NCBI GenBank assembly: GCA_965224065.1
Contig: CBDCYF010000005.1
Coordinates: forward strand, 1,116,001 to 1,180,000
Length of the DNA stretch: 64,000 bases
Direction: 5' to 3'
Source of the DNA: JAOTZA01 sp965224065
GTDB lineage: Bacteria > Acidobacteriota > Thermoanaerobaculia > Multivoradales > JAHEKO01
Positions 41,571 to 49,798 of the stretch are shown here, piece after piece. The number at the start of each line of letters is the position of its first letter. Within the stretch, counting starts at the first letter, position 1. Both the position numbers and the translations under genes were made by a program. A model generated the notes under the pieces. It ran no database searches and was not told the DNA's origin. It worked only from the letters and a program-made list of their open reading frames with translations.

Positions 41571-42733
41571 GATCGCTCCTCGATCTCGAGCCCCGGCGCG
41601 CCGATCAACGGCCGATTGGGGCTCGTGTAGGCGGCAAAAACCTCGAGCGATGGCGACAGATCATTTCCCTGCGGCCGACACACCAGCAGAGCTCCCGCCC
41701 CGCCCGGCGAGAGCGCGCCCGCGCCCGAGATCTTGGCCGCCCCGCCGGCCTTCTCCACCTCCCGGATGACGCCGGCGAGGTCGTCCGGCACCACTCCAAG
41801 CTCCTCCAGACAGGCCTCGAAGGCTCGCATCGCGGCGATTGCGGTATCCGGGCCCGCCGGTACGGCGAGACCGGCCTCGAACCGTTGGGTCTCCGACTCC
41901 ATCCGGTCCAGAACCGTTTCAAACCCGGCCGGGTCGCGATCGCGCTTCTCGCGCACAGCGGCCACCACCTCGCCGGTCGACTCGGCGGGCGCGCCGGTAT
42001 GAAAGACCCCGAGCTCCGCAATCCGCTCCGGCGCCGGCCGCAGCGACGACGCCTTCAACCCGCCCGGGACATCTGATATCGCCGAACCCGCGGGCTCGAG
42101 CCGCAGCAGCCCGCCCCGCAGCACGGTGGTGTGGTCGACGCCCGAGGGATTGCCATGCTGCCGCCGCTCGACTTCCAGGGCGACCTTCGCCACCCGCGCG
42201 GGCTCGGCCGGCTCTCCCATCAACTCGAACAAGGACGCCGCGATCGCCACCGCGACCGACGCCGAGCTGCCAAACCCGGCCCCGACCGGAATCTCGGATC
42301 TCACCTCGACCCGCACCGGCGGAGGCGCCTCGACGCCCAGCTCGCGCGCCGTCTCGCCGAGCGCCACCCGCACCAGGCGCGCCGGATCCTCGCCATCGCC
42401 ATCGCCGAAACCCGCGCTGGGGTCCCTTGCGAACTCGCGCCACTCGGACCGCTTGACGTTGGCGTAGGCCAGGACGTCGCGCCATTCGGTCGTCTCCCGG
42501 TGATCCAGCGACACCAGGTCGAGCTCGACTCCCTGCGGGCGCCGCTCAACGGTTACGGTCGTGCGGTGGTCGATCGCCGCCACCAGCGCCGGACGTCCGT
42601 ACACCGCCGAGTGCTCCCCCATCAGGATGAGCTTGCCGGGCGCCGAAGCCACGACGCGATCGAGCCCGCGACTCGTCGTCCCCGCGACGGAGTCGGAAAG
42701 GTGAGGACCGTCAGACAATGGGCGGGCGCTCAA
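41567..42733 (-). CDS. Mevalonate kinase
   Basis: The 388-residue GHMP kinase makes mevalonate 5-phosphate. Motifs: APGKLILMGEHSAVYGRPAL, PVGAGFGSSASVAVAIAASL (P-loop), GNPSGVDHTTVLRGGLL and the C-terminal AAKISGAGALSPGGAGALLV. GEHSAVYG and the SGVD motif point to mevalonate kinase rather than phosphomevalonate kinase. The N-terminal 25 residues are extra and variable. The ATGA overlap with HMG-CoA reductase (42733-42730) fixes the start. It is the only kinase of this family in the operon. Confidence 0.88.
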   Translation of the reverse strand: MSARPLSDGPHLSDSVAGTTSRGLDRVVASAPGKLILMGEHSAVYGRPALVAAIDHRTTVTVERRPQGVELDLVSLDHRETTEWRDVLAYANVKRSEWREFARDPSAGFGDGDGEDPARLVRVALGETARELGVEAPPPVRVEVRSEIPVGAGFGSSASVAVAIAASLFELMGEPAEPARVAKVALEVERRQHGNPSGVDHTTVLRGGLLRLEPAGSAISDVPGGLKASSLRPAPERIAELGVFHTGAPAESTGEVVAAVREKRDRDPAGFETVLDRMESETQRFEAGLAVPAGPDTAIAAMRAFEACLEELGVVPDDLAGVIREVEKAGGAAKISGAGALSPGGAGALLVCRPQGNDLSPSLEVFAAYTSPNRPLIGAPGLEIEERS

Positions 42734-44010
42734 GACTCGGGGGGCAAGCTACCGCGACCGAGCCGTTCGTGGGCTTCGGCGAGATGGTGTTCGGTAAGCG
42801 CCGCCAGGAGCGAGATCTCACCGGCCAGCACCGTGGCTCCGGCGATCTCCGCCAATCGTAAAACGGCCTCGCCCGCCGCGCCGCCCTCGGCCGATACCCC
42901 GAGCAGGGCCAGCGCCTCGGCCTGGGTGTCGAGCGCGGTGCCACCCCCTACCGCGCCGAGCGGCAGATCGGGTAGATAGACCGACGCGATGACGCCCTCG
43001 GAGCCTCGCGGCTCGATCGTGGTCACTCCCATGGCGCCTTCGACGACCTGCGCCACGTCCTGCCCGGTGGCGATAAAAAATGCCGCCAGAATGTTGGCGT
43101 AGTGGGCGTTGAATCCCATCGCGCCGGCGGCGATCGAGCCGAGCAGGTTCTTGCGATATTGCACCTCGACCAGATCGCGCGCCCGGGTCTTCAGGCAGCG
43201 CTCCAGCACCTCGCTCTCGAGCACCACCTCGGCAAACACCCGCTTGCCGCGACCTTCCAGAAAGTTGACCGCCGATGCCTTCTTGTCGACACAGAAATTG
43301 CCCGACAGCGCCAGGCACTTCACACCGGTCTCGGGCTCGATCAACTCCCGCACCACGCGGTCGCAGGCGATCGTCGCCATGTTCATGCCCATGGCGTCGC
43401 CGGAGGCAAAACGAAAGCGCAGGTAGGTCGAGGTTCCGAGCGTGTGGGGACGGATCTCGAGCAGTTTCAAGTGCCGGCTGTCGCGCTCTGCTAGCTCGCG
43501 GATGCGTTCCTCGTTGGCGGTGACCCACTCCAGGAATCGCTTGTTGTCCTCGATGCCGCCGGTGCGAAAGACCGGGGCGCGCGTCATCCCGACGTCCTCG
43601 ACCCGGACCACCGCTCCACCCGCCTCGCGCAGCGCCCGGCAGCCGCGGTTGGCGCTCGCCAGCAAGGCCCCCTCGGTGGTAGCCAGCGGCACGTAGAGCT
43701 GCTCCGACGGGTCCACCCAATCGCCGCGGATGCGGATGGGGCCGGTGACGCCGATCGGCACTTGTGTGACGCCGATGAAATTCTCACAGTGCCGCGTCGA
43801 CGCGCGCACCGCGTCGAGCGAAAAATTGCCGGTGTGCTCGAGCGACACACTCGCCATCCGCTCGAGCGCGATCCGCCGCACCCTCGCGGCGTCCACCGCG
43901 CTCAGCTCGGACGGCAGGTCGTGTAGACGGCGACGCCCCTCGACGATCTCGCGCACCAGCTCTTCGAGCCGCGGGGGAACCGCCGCCGAGCGGCGATCGA
44001 CCTCGGTCAT
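42730..44010 (-). CDS. Class I HMG-CoA reductase
   Basis: The 426-residue enzyme reduces HMG-CoA to mevalonate with NADPH. It shows the class I (archaeal/eukaryotic) pattern: ENFIGVTQVPIGVTGPI, the catalytic Glu in ATTEGALLASANRGCRAL, FASGDAMGMNMATIACD (Asp), LSGNFCVDKKASAVNFLEGR (Lys), GFNAHYANILAAFFIATGQD and a C-terminal catalytic His in ALTEHHLAEAHERLGR. Most bacterial mevalonate loci carry class II enzymes, so the class I form and the IPK gene both give this operon an archaeal flavour. Start and stop overlap the neighbours by 4 nt each. Confidence 0.95.
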   Translation of the reverse strand: MTEVDRRSAAVPPRLEELVREIVEGRRRLHDLPSELSAVDAARVRRIALERMASVSLEHTGNFSLDAVRASTRHCENFIGVTQVPIGVTGPIRIRGDWVDPSEQLYVPLATTEGALLASANRGCRALREAGGAVVRVEDVGMTRAPVFRTGGIEDNKRFLEWVTANEERIRELAERDSRHLKLLEIRPHTLGTSTYLRFRFASGDAMGMNMATIACDRVVRELIEPETGVKCLALSGNFCVDKKASAVNFLEGRGKRVFAEVVLESEVLERCLKTRARDLVEVQYRKNLLGSIAAGAMGFNAHYANILAAFFIATGQDVAQVVEGAMGVTTIEPRGSEGVIASVYLPDLPLGAVGGGTALDTQAEALALLGVSAEGGAAGEAVLRLAEIAGATVLAGEISLLAALTEHHLAEAHERLGRGSLPPES

Positions 44011-45071
44011 CGCTCCGACCTCCGGAGCAACGCCACCTGTTGCAGCTCATCGATCGAGCGAGCCCCCAAACAGAACATCGCGATCTGCAGCTCGCGCACC
44101 ACCCGCTCCGCGGTCTCGGCCACGCGATCGGCCGAATCCACCGCCGCGGTCAGAAAGGGCTGCGCGATGCCCACGAGGTCCGCTCCCAGGGCGATCGCCT
44201 TGGCGGCGTCGAGGCCGTTGCGCACCCCGCCGCTGCCGATGATGGTCATACCGCCGACGCCGGCGAGCGCCCGGATCGACCGCGGAGTCGACACTCCCCA
44301 GTCGGCAAACAGCTCGCCGAGCTCGATGTCCGAGGCGCGGCTGGCCTCGATCCGGGCCCAACTGGTTCCGCCCAGACCGGCGGTGTCGACGATGGTGATT
44401 CCCGCGTCGCGGATGCCCCGGGCGGCTTCAACCGACAGTCCACAGCCGATCTCCTTGACCACCAGCGGGACTTCCAGCCGGCGCCCGATCTCGCCCATCT
44501 TCCCGGTCAACCCCGAGAAGTCACACTGGCCTTCCGGCTGGATCGCCTCCTGGAGCGGGTTGAGGTGCAAGACCAGCGCGTCGGCGTCGATCATCTCCAC
44601 CGCCGCCCGGCATTCCTCGAGGCCAAAGCCATAGTTGAGCTGGACGGCTCCGAGATTGGCCAGCAGCGGCACGCTCGGCGCCATCGACCGGATCTGGAAG
44701 CTCGACGCCTGCTCCGGATCCTCGAGCGCTTTGCGCTGCGAGCCCACGCCGACCGCGATCCGCGCCCTCTCCGCGCCCTCGGCCAGATTGCGGTTGATCC
44801 GCGTCGCCTCGCCGGTGCCGCCGGTCATGCACGAGATCAAGAGCGGCGCGCCCAGCGAGCGGCCGAGAAACTCGGTCGAAAGATCGATCTCCGCGTAGTC
44901 GATCTCCGGCAGCGCTTGGTGATCAAAGACGTAGTCGTCAAAAAAGCTGGCGCGGAGCTGCATCCCCTCCTCGAGCGCCAGCTCGATGTGCTCGGCCTTG
45001 CGGTCGCGCTCTTCGCCCGTCTCAGGCTTGGCGGCATCCTCGGCGCGATCCAGACCGCCGACCCGGCTCAA
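44007..45071 (-). CDS. fni: Type 2 isopentenyl-diphosphate isomerase
   Basis: The 354-residue FMN- and NADPH-dependent enzyme interconverts IPP and DMAPP. Motifs: RKAEHIELALEEGMQLR at the start, PLLISCMTGGTGEATRINRN (FMN), AVGVGSQRKALEDPEQ, LHLNPLQEAIQPEGQCDFSG, VVKEIGCGLS, VDTAGLGGTSWARIEA and IIGSGGVRNGLDAAKAIALG. These place it in the type 2 (Fni) family found in archaea and some bacteria, not the type 1 Idi family. Both ends overlap the neighbouring genes by ATGA. Confidence 0.96.
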   Translation of the reverse strand: MSRVGGLDRAEDAAKPETGEERDRKAEHIELALEEGMQLRASFFDDYVFDHQALPEIDYAEIDLSTEFLGRSLGAPLLISCMTGGTGEATRINRNLAEGAERARIAVGVGSQRKALEDPEQASSFQIRSMAPSVPLLANLGAVQLNYGFGLEECRAAVEMIDADALVLHLNPLQEAIQPEGQCDFSGLTGKMGEIGRRLEVPLVVKEIGCGLSVEAARGIRDAGITIVDTAGLGGTSWARIEASRASDIELGELFADWGVSTPRSIRALAGVGGMTIIGSGGVRNGLDAAKAIALGADLVGIAQPFLTAAVDSADRVAETAERVVRELQIAMFCLGARSIDELQQVALLRRSER

Positions 45072-46171
45072 TGGCTGCGCTCCTTGAGATAGCCGAGAAG
45101 CCCGCTGAAGAACTCGGTACCTTCGGACGTGAGCTCAAGCCCCTCGAGCACGCCGTGCGCGGCATCCATCCTCGAATCGATCATCTCTTCGACGCGAAGT
45201 CTCGCTCCGACGCCCTCGATCACCTGGCACGCCGCCTCTAGCTCCGCCGCTCCCGCCTCGGGGTTCCCGAGAGCCGCCATCACGGTCCGCCTCTCGGCAT
45301 CTCCGGCCGCCGCCAGGGTGTGGTGGATCAGAAGGGTGAACTTGCCCTCGACGAGATCCGATCCTACCGGCTTGCCAACCGTTCCGAGATCGCCGAACAC
45401 TCCAAGCAAATCGTCCTTGAGCTGAAACGCCTCGCCCACGGCCAGGCCGAACCGGCTCAGATCCTCGAGCGTCTTCTCGTCCGCGCCCGCCAGCAGCGCG
45501 CCCAGTTGGATCGGTCGCTCGACGCTGTAGCGCCCCGACTTCATCCGCAAAACCTGTAGCAGCTCCTGCTCCGACAGACCCGACCGGTACGGTGCCGTCA
45601 TTTCCAGGTACTGCCCTACCACGACCTCCTGACACATGGTGCTGAAACAAGCGGCGACTTCGCTCCAGGTGTCCGGGCGGGGATCGATCGAAAGAAACAG
45701 CTCGATGGCGTAGGAATGGGCGAGATCTCCGAGCAGGATGGCGGTCGCTTCGCCGCCGTGCTCGGGGTCGCCGGCCCATCCACGTGCCCGGTGCTCGTCG
45801 CGAAAAATCAGATGCGCCGCCGGGGCTCCCCGGCGGGTCTCGGCACGGTCCATGATGTCGTCGTGGATCAGCAAGTAGGTATGAAAAAGCTCCAGCGACA
45901 TCTCGACCGGCAGCACCTGGCTGCGGACACCGCCGCCACATCCGATGTAGGCGTTGTGGACCAGCGCCGGGCGCACCCGCTTGCCGCCACGCCGGACGAA
46001 CTCGGACAGACGGCCGGTGAGCTCCTCGGAGTCCGCGGCTTCGGCCCGGGTCCGGTCTTCGCGCTCGGCGAGCCAGTCGTTCAGCGCGCCGGTGAGCTCG
46101 ACCTGGTATTCACCCAGGCGGCCCAGGAAACTCTCGGCCGTCGACGCGGGCGACTGAAGCGATTGGCTCAT
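45068..46171 (-). CDS. Polyprenyl (farnesyl/geranylgeranyl) diphosphate synthase
   Basis: The 367-residue enzyme condenses IPP with allylic diphosphates. It has GGKRVRPALVHNAYIG, the first aspartate-rich motif LIHDDIMDRAETRRGAPAAH, the GQYLEMTA segment and the second motif QLKDDLLGVFGD. Residues before the first DDxxD are TYLL, so chain length cannot be read surely; C15 is expected if it feeds squalene. ATG 46171 starts the homologous part; the open frame continues further upstream into a repeat region without family sequence. It is the first gene of the isoprenoid operon proper; the repeat-filled 244 bp ahead probably holds the promoter. Confidence 0.92.
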   Translation of the reverse strand: MSQSLQSPASTAESFLGRLGEYQVELTGALNDWLAEREDRTRAEAADSEELTGRLSEFVRRGGKRVRPALVHNAYIGCGGGVRSQVLPVEMSLELFHTYLLIHDDIMDRAETRRGAPAAHLIFRDEHRARGWAGDPEHGGEATAILLGDLAHSYAIELFLSIDPRPDTWSEVAACFSTMCQEVVVGQYLEMTAPYRSGLSEQELLQVLRMKSGRYSVERPIQLGALLAGADEKTLEDLSRFGLAVGEAFQLKDDLLGVFGDLGTVGKPVGSDLVEGKFTLLIHHTLAAAGDAERRTVMAALGNPEAGAAELEAACQVIEGVGARLRVEEMIDSRMDAAHGVLEGLELTSEGTEFFSGLLGYLKERSH

Positions 46172-46254
46172 GGAGATTCGCCGAAGTCCGCGGAGAACCC
46201 GCTGCGGCGGAACCCCGAAGTCTAACAGGCGGACAGAGGAACATTCCCCCAGAA

Positions 46255-46445
46255 TGAAACGGCCGGCGCCTCTGCCGGACGTCGGCATCGGCCGTCATTG
46301 GGCGGGGGCTAGCCCCGCCCCTACAAGACCCAATACGCCCATTGCGCAGACTTGAAGCGGTCGGCGCCACAGATCTGAAGCGGCCGGCGTCCCTACCGGC
46401 CGTCGGCATCGGCCGTCAACGGGCCGGGGCGAGCCCCGCCCCTAC
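46255..46445. repeat. Cluster of repeats A and B between two operons
   Basis: Order: repeat A (46255-46280), repeat B (46300-46325), partial A (46353-46370), A (46376-46405), B (46420-46445). The last B copy contains the final codons and stop (46416-46418) of the phosphatase-like gene. No other gene lies in 46172-46415. Confidence 0.85.
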
Positions 46446-47906
46446 TGGCTCGAATTCCTCCACGAACGACTCGAGGGCGCGGCCGATCCGGATCGGTCCA
46501 TCCGGCCTCCAGGCCGGATCGTCGGTGAGCAGGAACCCCGCGCTCGCTTCCCAGTAGAGCGCCCCGTGGGTCCATTTGAGACGCCCCTTGGTCAGGCGAG
46601 CGGCACGCTCGGTGCGCAGACTTCCAAACATGTAGCCGTGCTCCAGCGAGCAGATCACCGAGGCGGGGTTGTCGACCAGCTCGAAGGCGCGCGCGATCCG
46701 GTAGAGCGCGTCCGGGAGCCCGTGCCGGCGGGTGGCCTCGAACCAGGAGCGGTCCGAAAACCAGTCCCCTCCCGCCCCCTCACCGCGGAAGGCCTCGACA
46801 ACTTCCCCGTAACCGAGCGGATCTTCCACGCTCGATCGGTACGCCCACTCGGCGTCGGTGGCCCGGGCGCCGACTGCGCGCCGCCGGATCTCGGCCGTAC
46901 CCGTGGCCGAGACGACCCTCCAGCCCTCGATCCCGGCCGTTTCCTCGTCCATCTCCTCGGCCATCTGGTCGGCCATCTGATCGGCCATCTGATCGTTTGG
47001 GGGCGGCTCGCGGTAGACACACTGACCGACTCCCTCGACCGACGCGATGACCTCGGCGACCCGCGCCGTCTGCTCGGGCTGGCAATACGCTTCGAGGCTC
47101 GACACCAGCCCGAACGGCGCGAAGACGACGTCGCTCGACCGGCGGAGCCTCTTGCCATAGTGGTAGCCCGCCGCGCGCAGGGCGACGCGGATCTCGGGCC
47201 AGACGTTGTGCAGCGCGTCGCCCCCCGCGATGCCGTGATCGGAGAGCACCACCACCCGGAAATCCGCGTCGGGCCTGTCAACACGAGCCCGCCTCACGGC
47301 GTCGTCGAGACGACGCAACGCCGGCTCGAGCGCCGCCGGGCTCCGCAAGTGAGACGCCAGGTCGGTGGTATCGACATAGGCGAAAAACTCCCGTTCGTCG
47401 CGCGCCAGAAACTCCTCGATCGCCCGGCCGACACGCTTGCGGCTCACCTTGGGCGCCCGCAACCCCGCGACCGCGCTCTTGACAAAGCCCTTGCTGCTCC
47501 AGTCGAAAAAATCCCGCCAGGGAAAATCGATGCGGAAGTAGCTAAAGAGGCCCCCACCCCTCACCTTGGCGCGCTCGCGGTCGAAAAACCGGGCTTCGTA
47601 ACCGGGCGAGCGACGCAGGCCGACCGGCTCGAATGCCTCGCCCATAGCGATGGTCGTGGTGGAAGGAAACGTGCTGATGAGGGGAACCGGCGGCTGAAAA
47701 CCAACGAACAGACGATCCTCTCCTCGCTCGGGATCGGTGACTCGTTCGAGCAGCGAGAAGGGAACGGCGTCGAGCGTCAGAAAGAGCGTGCGCCCGGGGT
47801 ACTCGGGCCGGCCACCGGCCGCTGTCGCGAGACCGGGCACCAGAAACCACAAGCCAAAGAGGCCACAGAAAGCTCCAAAGACGACGCGCGACCGAAAGCG
47901 GCTCAT
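46416..47906 (-). CDS. Secreted alkaline-phosphatase-superfamily protein
   Basis: GGAGG precedes the ATG at 47906, which overlaps the upstream hpnG-like stop (ATGA). The 496-residue product has a signal peptide (VVFGAFCGLFGLWFLVPGLA) and an alkaline-phosphatase/phosphodiesterase fold: TLFLTLDAVPFSLL (metal Asp), STFPSTTTIAMGEAF (Thr nucleophile), AYVDTTDLASHL and VVVLSDHGIAGGDALHNVW. A short near-repeat, DQMADQMADQMAEEMDEE, lies near residue 310. The last ten residues (PVGAGLAPAR) are encoded by a dispersed repeat B copy, so the original C-terminus has been replaced or extended. Substrate unknown; operon position suggests a link to hopanoid or polyprenyl-phosphate metabolism. Confidence 0.75.
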   Translation of the reverse strand: MSRFRSRVVFGAFCGLFGLWFLVPGLATAAGGRPEYPGRTLFLTLDAVPFSLLERVTDPERGEDRLFVGFQPPVPLISTFPSTTTIAMGEAFEPVGLRRSPGYEARFFDRERAKVRGGGLFSYFRIDFPWRDFFDWSSKGFVKSAVAGLRAPKVSRKRVGRAIEEFLARDEREFFAYVDTTDLASHLRSPAALEPALRRLDDAVRRARVDRPDADFRVVVLSDHGIAGGDALHNVWPEIRVALRAAGYHYGKRLRRSSDVVFAPFGLVSSLEAYCQPEQTARVAEVIASVEGVGQCVYREPPPNDQMADQMADQMAEEMDEETAGIEGWRVVSATGTAEIRRRAVGARATDAEWAYRSSVEDPLGYGEVVEAFRGEGAGGDWFSDRSWFEATRRHGLPDALYRIARAFELVDNPASVICSLEHGYMFGSLRTERAARLTKGRLKWTHGALYWEASAGFLLTDDPAWRPDGPIRIGRALESFVEEFEPVGAGLAPAR

Positions 47907-48670
47907 CGAGCCTCCGAGACCAACCGCTCGACCGCTGCCATCAGACCAACCGCGCACCGGGCGACTCTAGCGCGCAGCCGGATGAGCGCGGGCAGGACCC
48001 ACGGACGGGTCAGGGCAAAGACCGCGACCCGCCCGGAACGGATCCGGCCCTCGGCATCCCGAGAGCGGTTGAAATCGAGCGGCAGATCCTCGCTCGCCTC
48101 GTCACTCACCGCGCGCAAGACGACATAGGGTATGTCGCCTCCAGCGGTTGCGGTCAGCGCCGAGACATACGCTTCGGTCTCGAGGTCCACCACGGTCGGC
48201 TGGCCGCCTACGCCGGCCTCGACATCGCGCCACAGTTGGGACCTCTCCGCGGCGGCCCCGACCACACGATCCACGCTCAAGACATGGCCCACCGTGACGT
48301 CTTCCAGCGCACGAGCTCGCTCGAACCAATCCGAAGGACGGGCTGGTGCGGCGGCGCCCGGCCGACCGTAGGACGCCGCCAGCAGAAGATCGCCCACGGC
48401 GAGGTCCGGCGAGATCGCTCCGGCCACGCCCACGGTCAACACGACCTCCGGCCGGGCACACTGCTGCAAAAGCACCGACATCCCTCGCCCGGCCCTGCGC
48501 GCGCCGTCCCCGGTTGCGGCCAGGACGACTTGGCGCGAGCCGAGCCGGCCACGGCCGATCCAGAGCCCGTCGCTCCGGAAAACGGTCTCGGCGGCCGCCC
48601 GGCGGCGGATCGCGTCCAACTCGCGGCCGAGGGCGGCGACGATCAGAACCGGTCGACTGTCATCCGGCAC
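47903..48670 (-). CDS. hpnG: HpnG-like nucleoside phosphorylase (hopanoid-associated)
   Basis: The 255-residue protein is of the purine/methylthioadenosine nucleosidase fold: VLIVAALGRELDAIRRR, TVGVAGAISPDLAVGDLLL, VVDLETEAYVSAL and VVLRAVSDEASEDLPLDF. The divergence from MTA/SAH nucleosidase and the position right after hpnA match HpnG, which removes adenine from adenosylhopane to give ribosylhopane. Start is the GTG at 48670, 11 nt inside hpnA, the only in-frame start near the homologous beginning. Its stop overlaps the next gene's ATG. Other hpn genes (shc, hpnH) are not in the window. Confidence 0.82.
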   Translation of the reverse strand: MPDDSRPVLIVAALGRELDAIRRRAAAETVFRSDGLWIGRGRLGSRQVVLAATGDGARRAGRGMSVLLQQCARPEVVLTVGVAGAISPDLAVGDLLLAASYGRPGAAAPARPSDWFERARALEDVTVGHVLSVDRVVGAAAERSQLWRDVEAGVGGQPTVVDLETEAYVSALTATAGGDIPYVVLRAVSDEASEDLPLDFNRSRDAEGRIRSGRVAVFALTRPWVLPALIRLRARVARCAVGLMAAVERLVSEAR

Positions 48671-49709
48671 GGTCGTCTCCAAGTTGGTTGCGTTCCTCCG
48701 AGCCGGTACGGGAGCCGGACACGTATCCATTGGCCCGGAACCACTCGACGGCACGGCCCAGAGCATCCGCTACCGGGGTCTGGGGCAGTCCCAGCTCCCG
48801 CACTGCCTTCTCCGGGCTGAAGTACATCTTGTACCGAGCCATCCGCACCGCGTCGAGCGGCACCGCCGGCTCGTGGCCCAGGAGGCGTGCCAGGGCCGTG
48901 TCGACCGCGGCAAAGCCGAGTGGGATCCAATGCGGCAGCTCGACCCGGGGCGCGGGGATGCCGGTCAGCCGGGACAGGATCGCAAAGATGTCGCGCAGCG
49001 CGAGGTCCCGGTTTCCCAGAATGTACTTCTCACCCACCCTTCCTCGCGCGGCCGCCAGGAGATGTCCCCGGGCGACGTCGCGTACGTCCACCAGGTTGAG
49101 CCCGGTGTCCACAAAGGCCGGGACTCTGCGATTCAGAAAGTCGAGCACGATCTTGCCCGTAGCCGTGGGCTTGATGTCCGCCTCGCCCACCGGTGTCGAT
49201 GGGTTTACGATCACCACCCCGAGCCCGTTCGCGGCAGCCTGCTCCGCCACGCGCTCGGCGAGGTACTTGGAACGCTTGTAGTGGCCGATCATCCCCTCCA
49301 GCGTGGCCGGTGTCGTCTCGTCGGCCGGACCGCCGTCGGGGCGCAGACCGAGGGCCCCGACCGAGCTGGTGTAGACGACTCGGCGAACGCCCGCGTCGGC
49401 TGCGGCCCTCAGCAAGCTCCGTGTGCCCTCTACGTTGGTGGCATACATCTCCTCGGGCCGGCGCACATAGAGCCGGTAGTCGGCGGCGCAGTGGTACACG
49501 ACGTCACAGCCTTCGAGTGCCGAACGGTATGTCTCGGGTCGCCGAAGGTCGCCGGCCACCGGCTCGACCTCCGACGAGTCGAGGCCTTCGAAATTTTTCC
49601 GCGGGCTCGAATCGCGCCACAGGCATCGGACCCGTGCCCCTTCGGCGAGCAGCGCGCGCAGCACATGGCCGCCGACAAAACCCGATGCACCGGTGAGAAA
49701 CGCGTTCAT
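48660..49709 (-). CDS. hpnA: Hopanoid-associated sugar epimerase
   Basis: The 349-residue protein is an extended short-chain dehydrogenase: NAD-binding FLTGASGFVGGHVLRALLAE, catalytic YKRSKYLAE (YxxxK), and the HpnA-type stretch VNPSTPVGEADIKPTATGKI and VDTGLNLVDVRDVARGHLLA. GEKYILGNRDLALRDIFAIL is also diagnostic for the HpnA subfamily. HpnA genes accompany squalene-hopene loci. The start at ATG 49709 matches the NAD-binding strand. It is divergent from the TatT-like gene, 89 bp apart, and heads the hpnA-hpnG-phosphatase set that runs into the isoprenoid operon. Confidence 0.9.
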   Translation of the reverse strand: MNAFLTGASGFVGGHVLRALLAEGARVRCLWRDSSPRKNFEGLDSSEVEPVAGDLRRPETYRSALEGCDVVYHCAADYRLYVRRPEEMYATNVEGTRSLLRAAADAGVRRVVYTSSVGALGLRPDGGPADETTPATLEGMIGHYKRSKYLAERVAEQAAANGLGVVIVNPSTPVGEADIKPTATGKIVLDFLNRRVPAFVDTGLNLVDVRDVARGHLLAAARGRVGEKYILGNRDLALRDIFAILSRLTGIPAPRVELPHWIPLGFAAVDTALARLLGHEPAVPLDAVRMARYKMYFSPEKAVRELGLPQTPVADALGRAVEWFRANGYVSGSRTGSEERNQLGDDRAG

Positions 49710-49784
49710 GCCAAACTCGACCACGGCCGGCCGGTAATCCCAGCAACCCTGGCTACCCTGGCAACCGACACCCGCCGGAATCCG

Positions 49785-49790
49785 TACAAT
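49785..49790 (+). promoter_or_regulatory. -10 hexamer for the TatT-like gene
   Basis: TACAAT is followed by 8 nt and the ATG at 49799. This again leaves almost no leader. Confidence 0.45.
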
Positions 49791-49798
49791 CACCCGAA

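Noticed and set aside
47881..48128. Plus-strand open frame continuing from 46566 to 48128
   Set aside because: It is antisense to the phosphatase-like gene and hpnG and has no recognisable domain.
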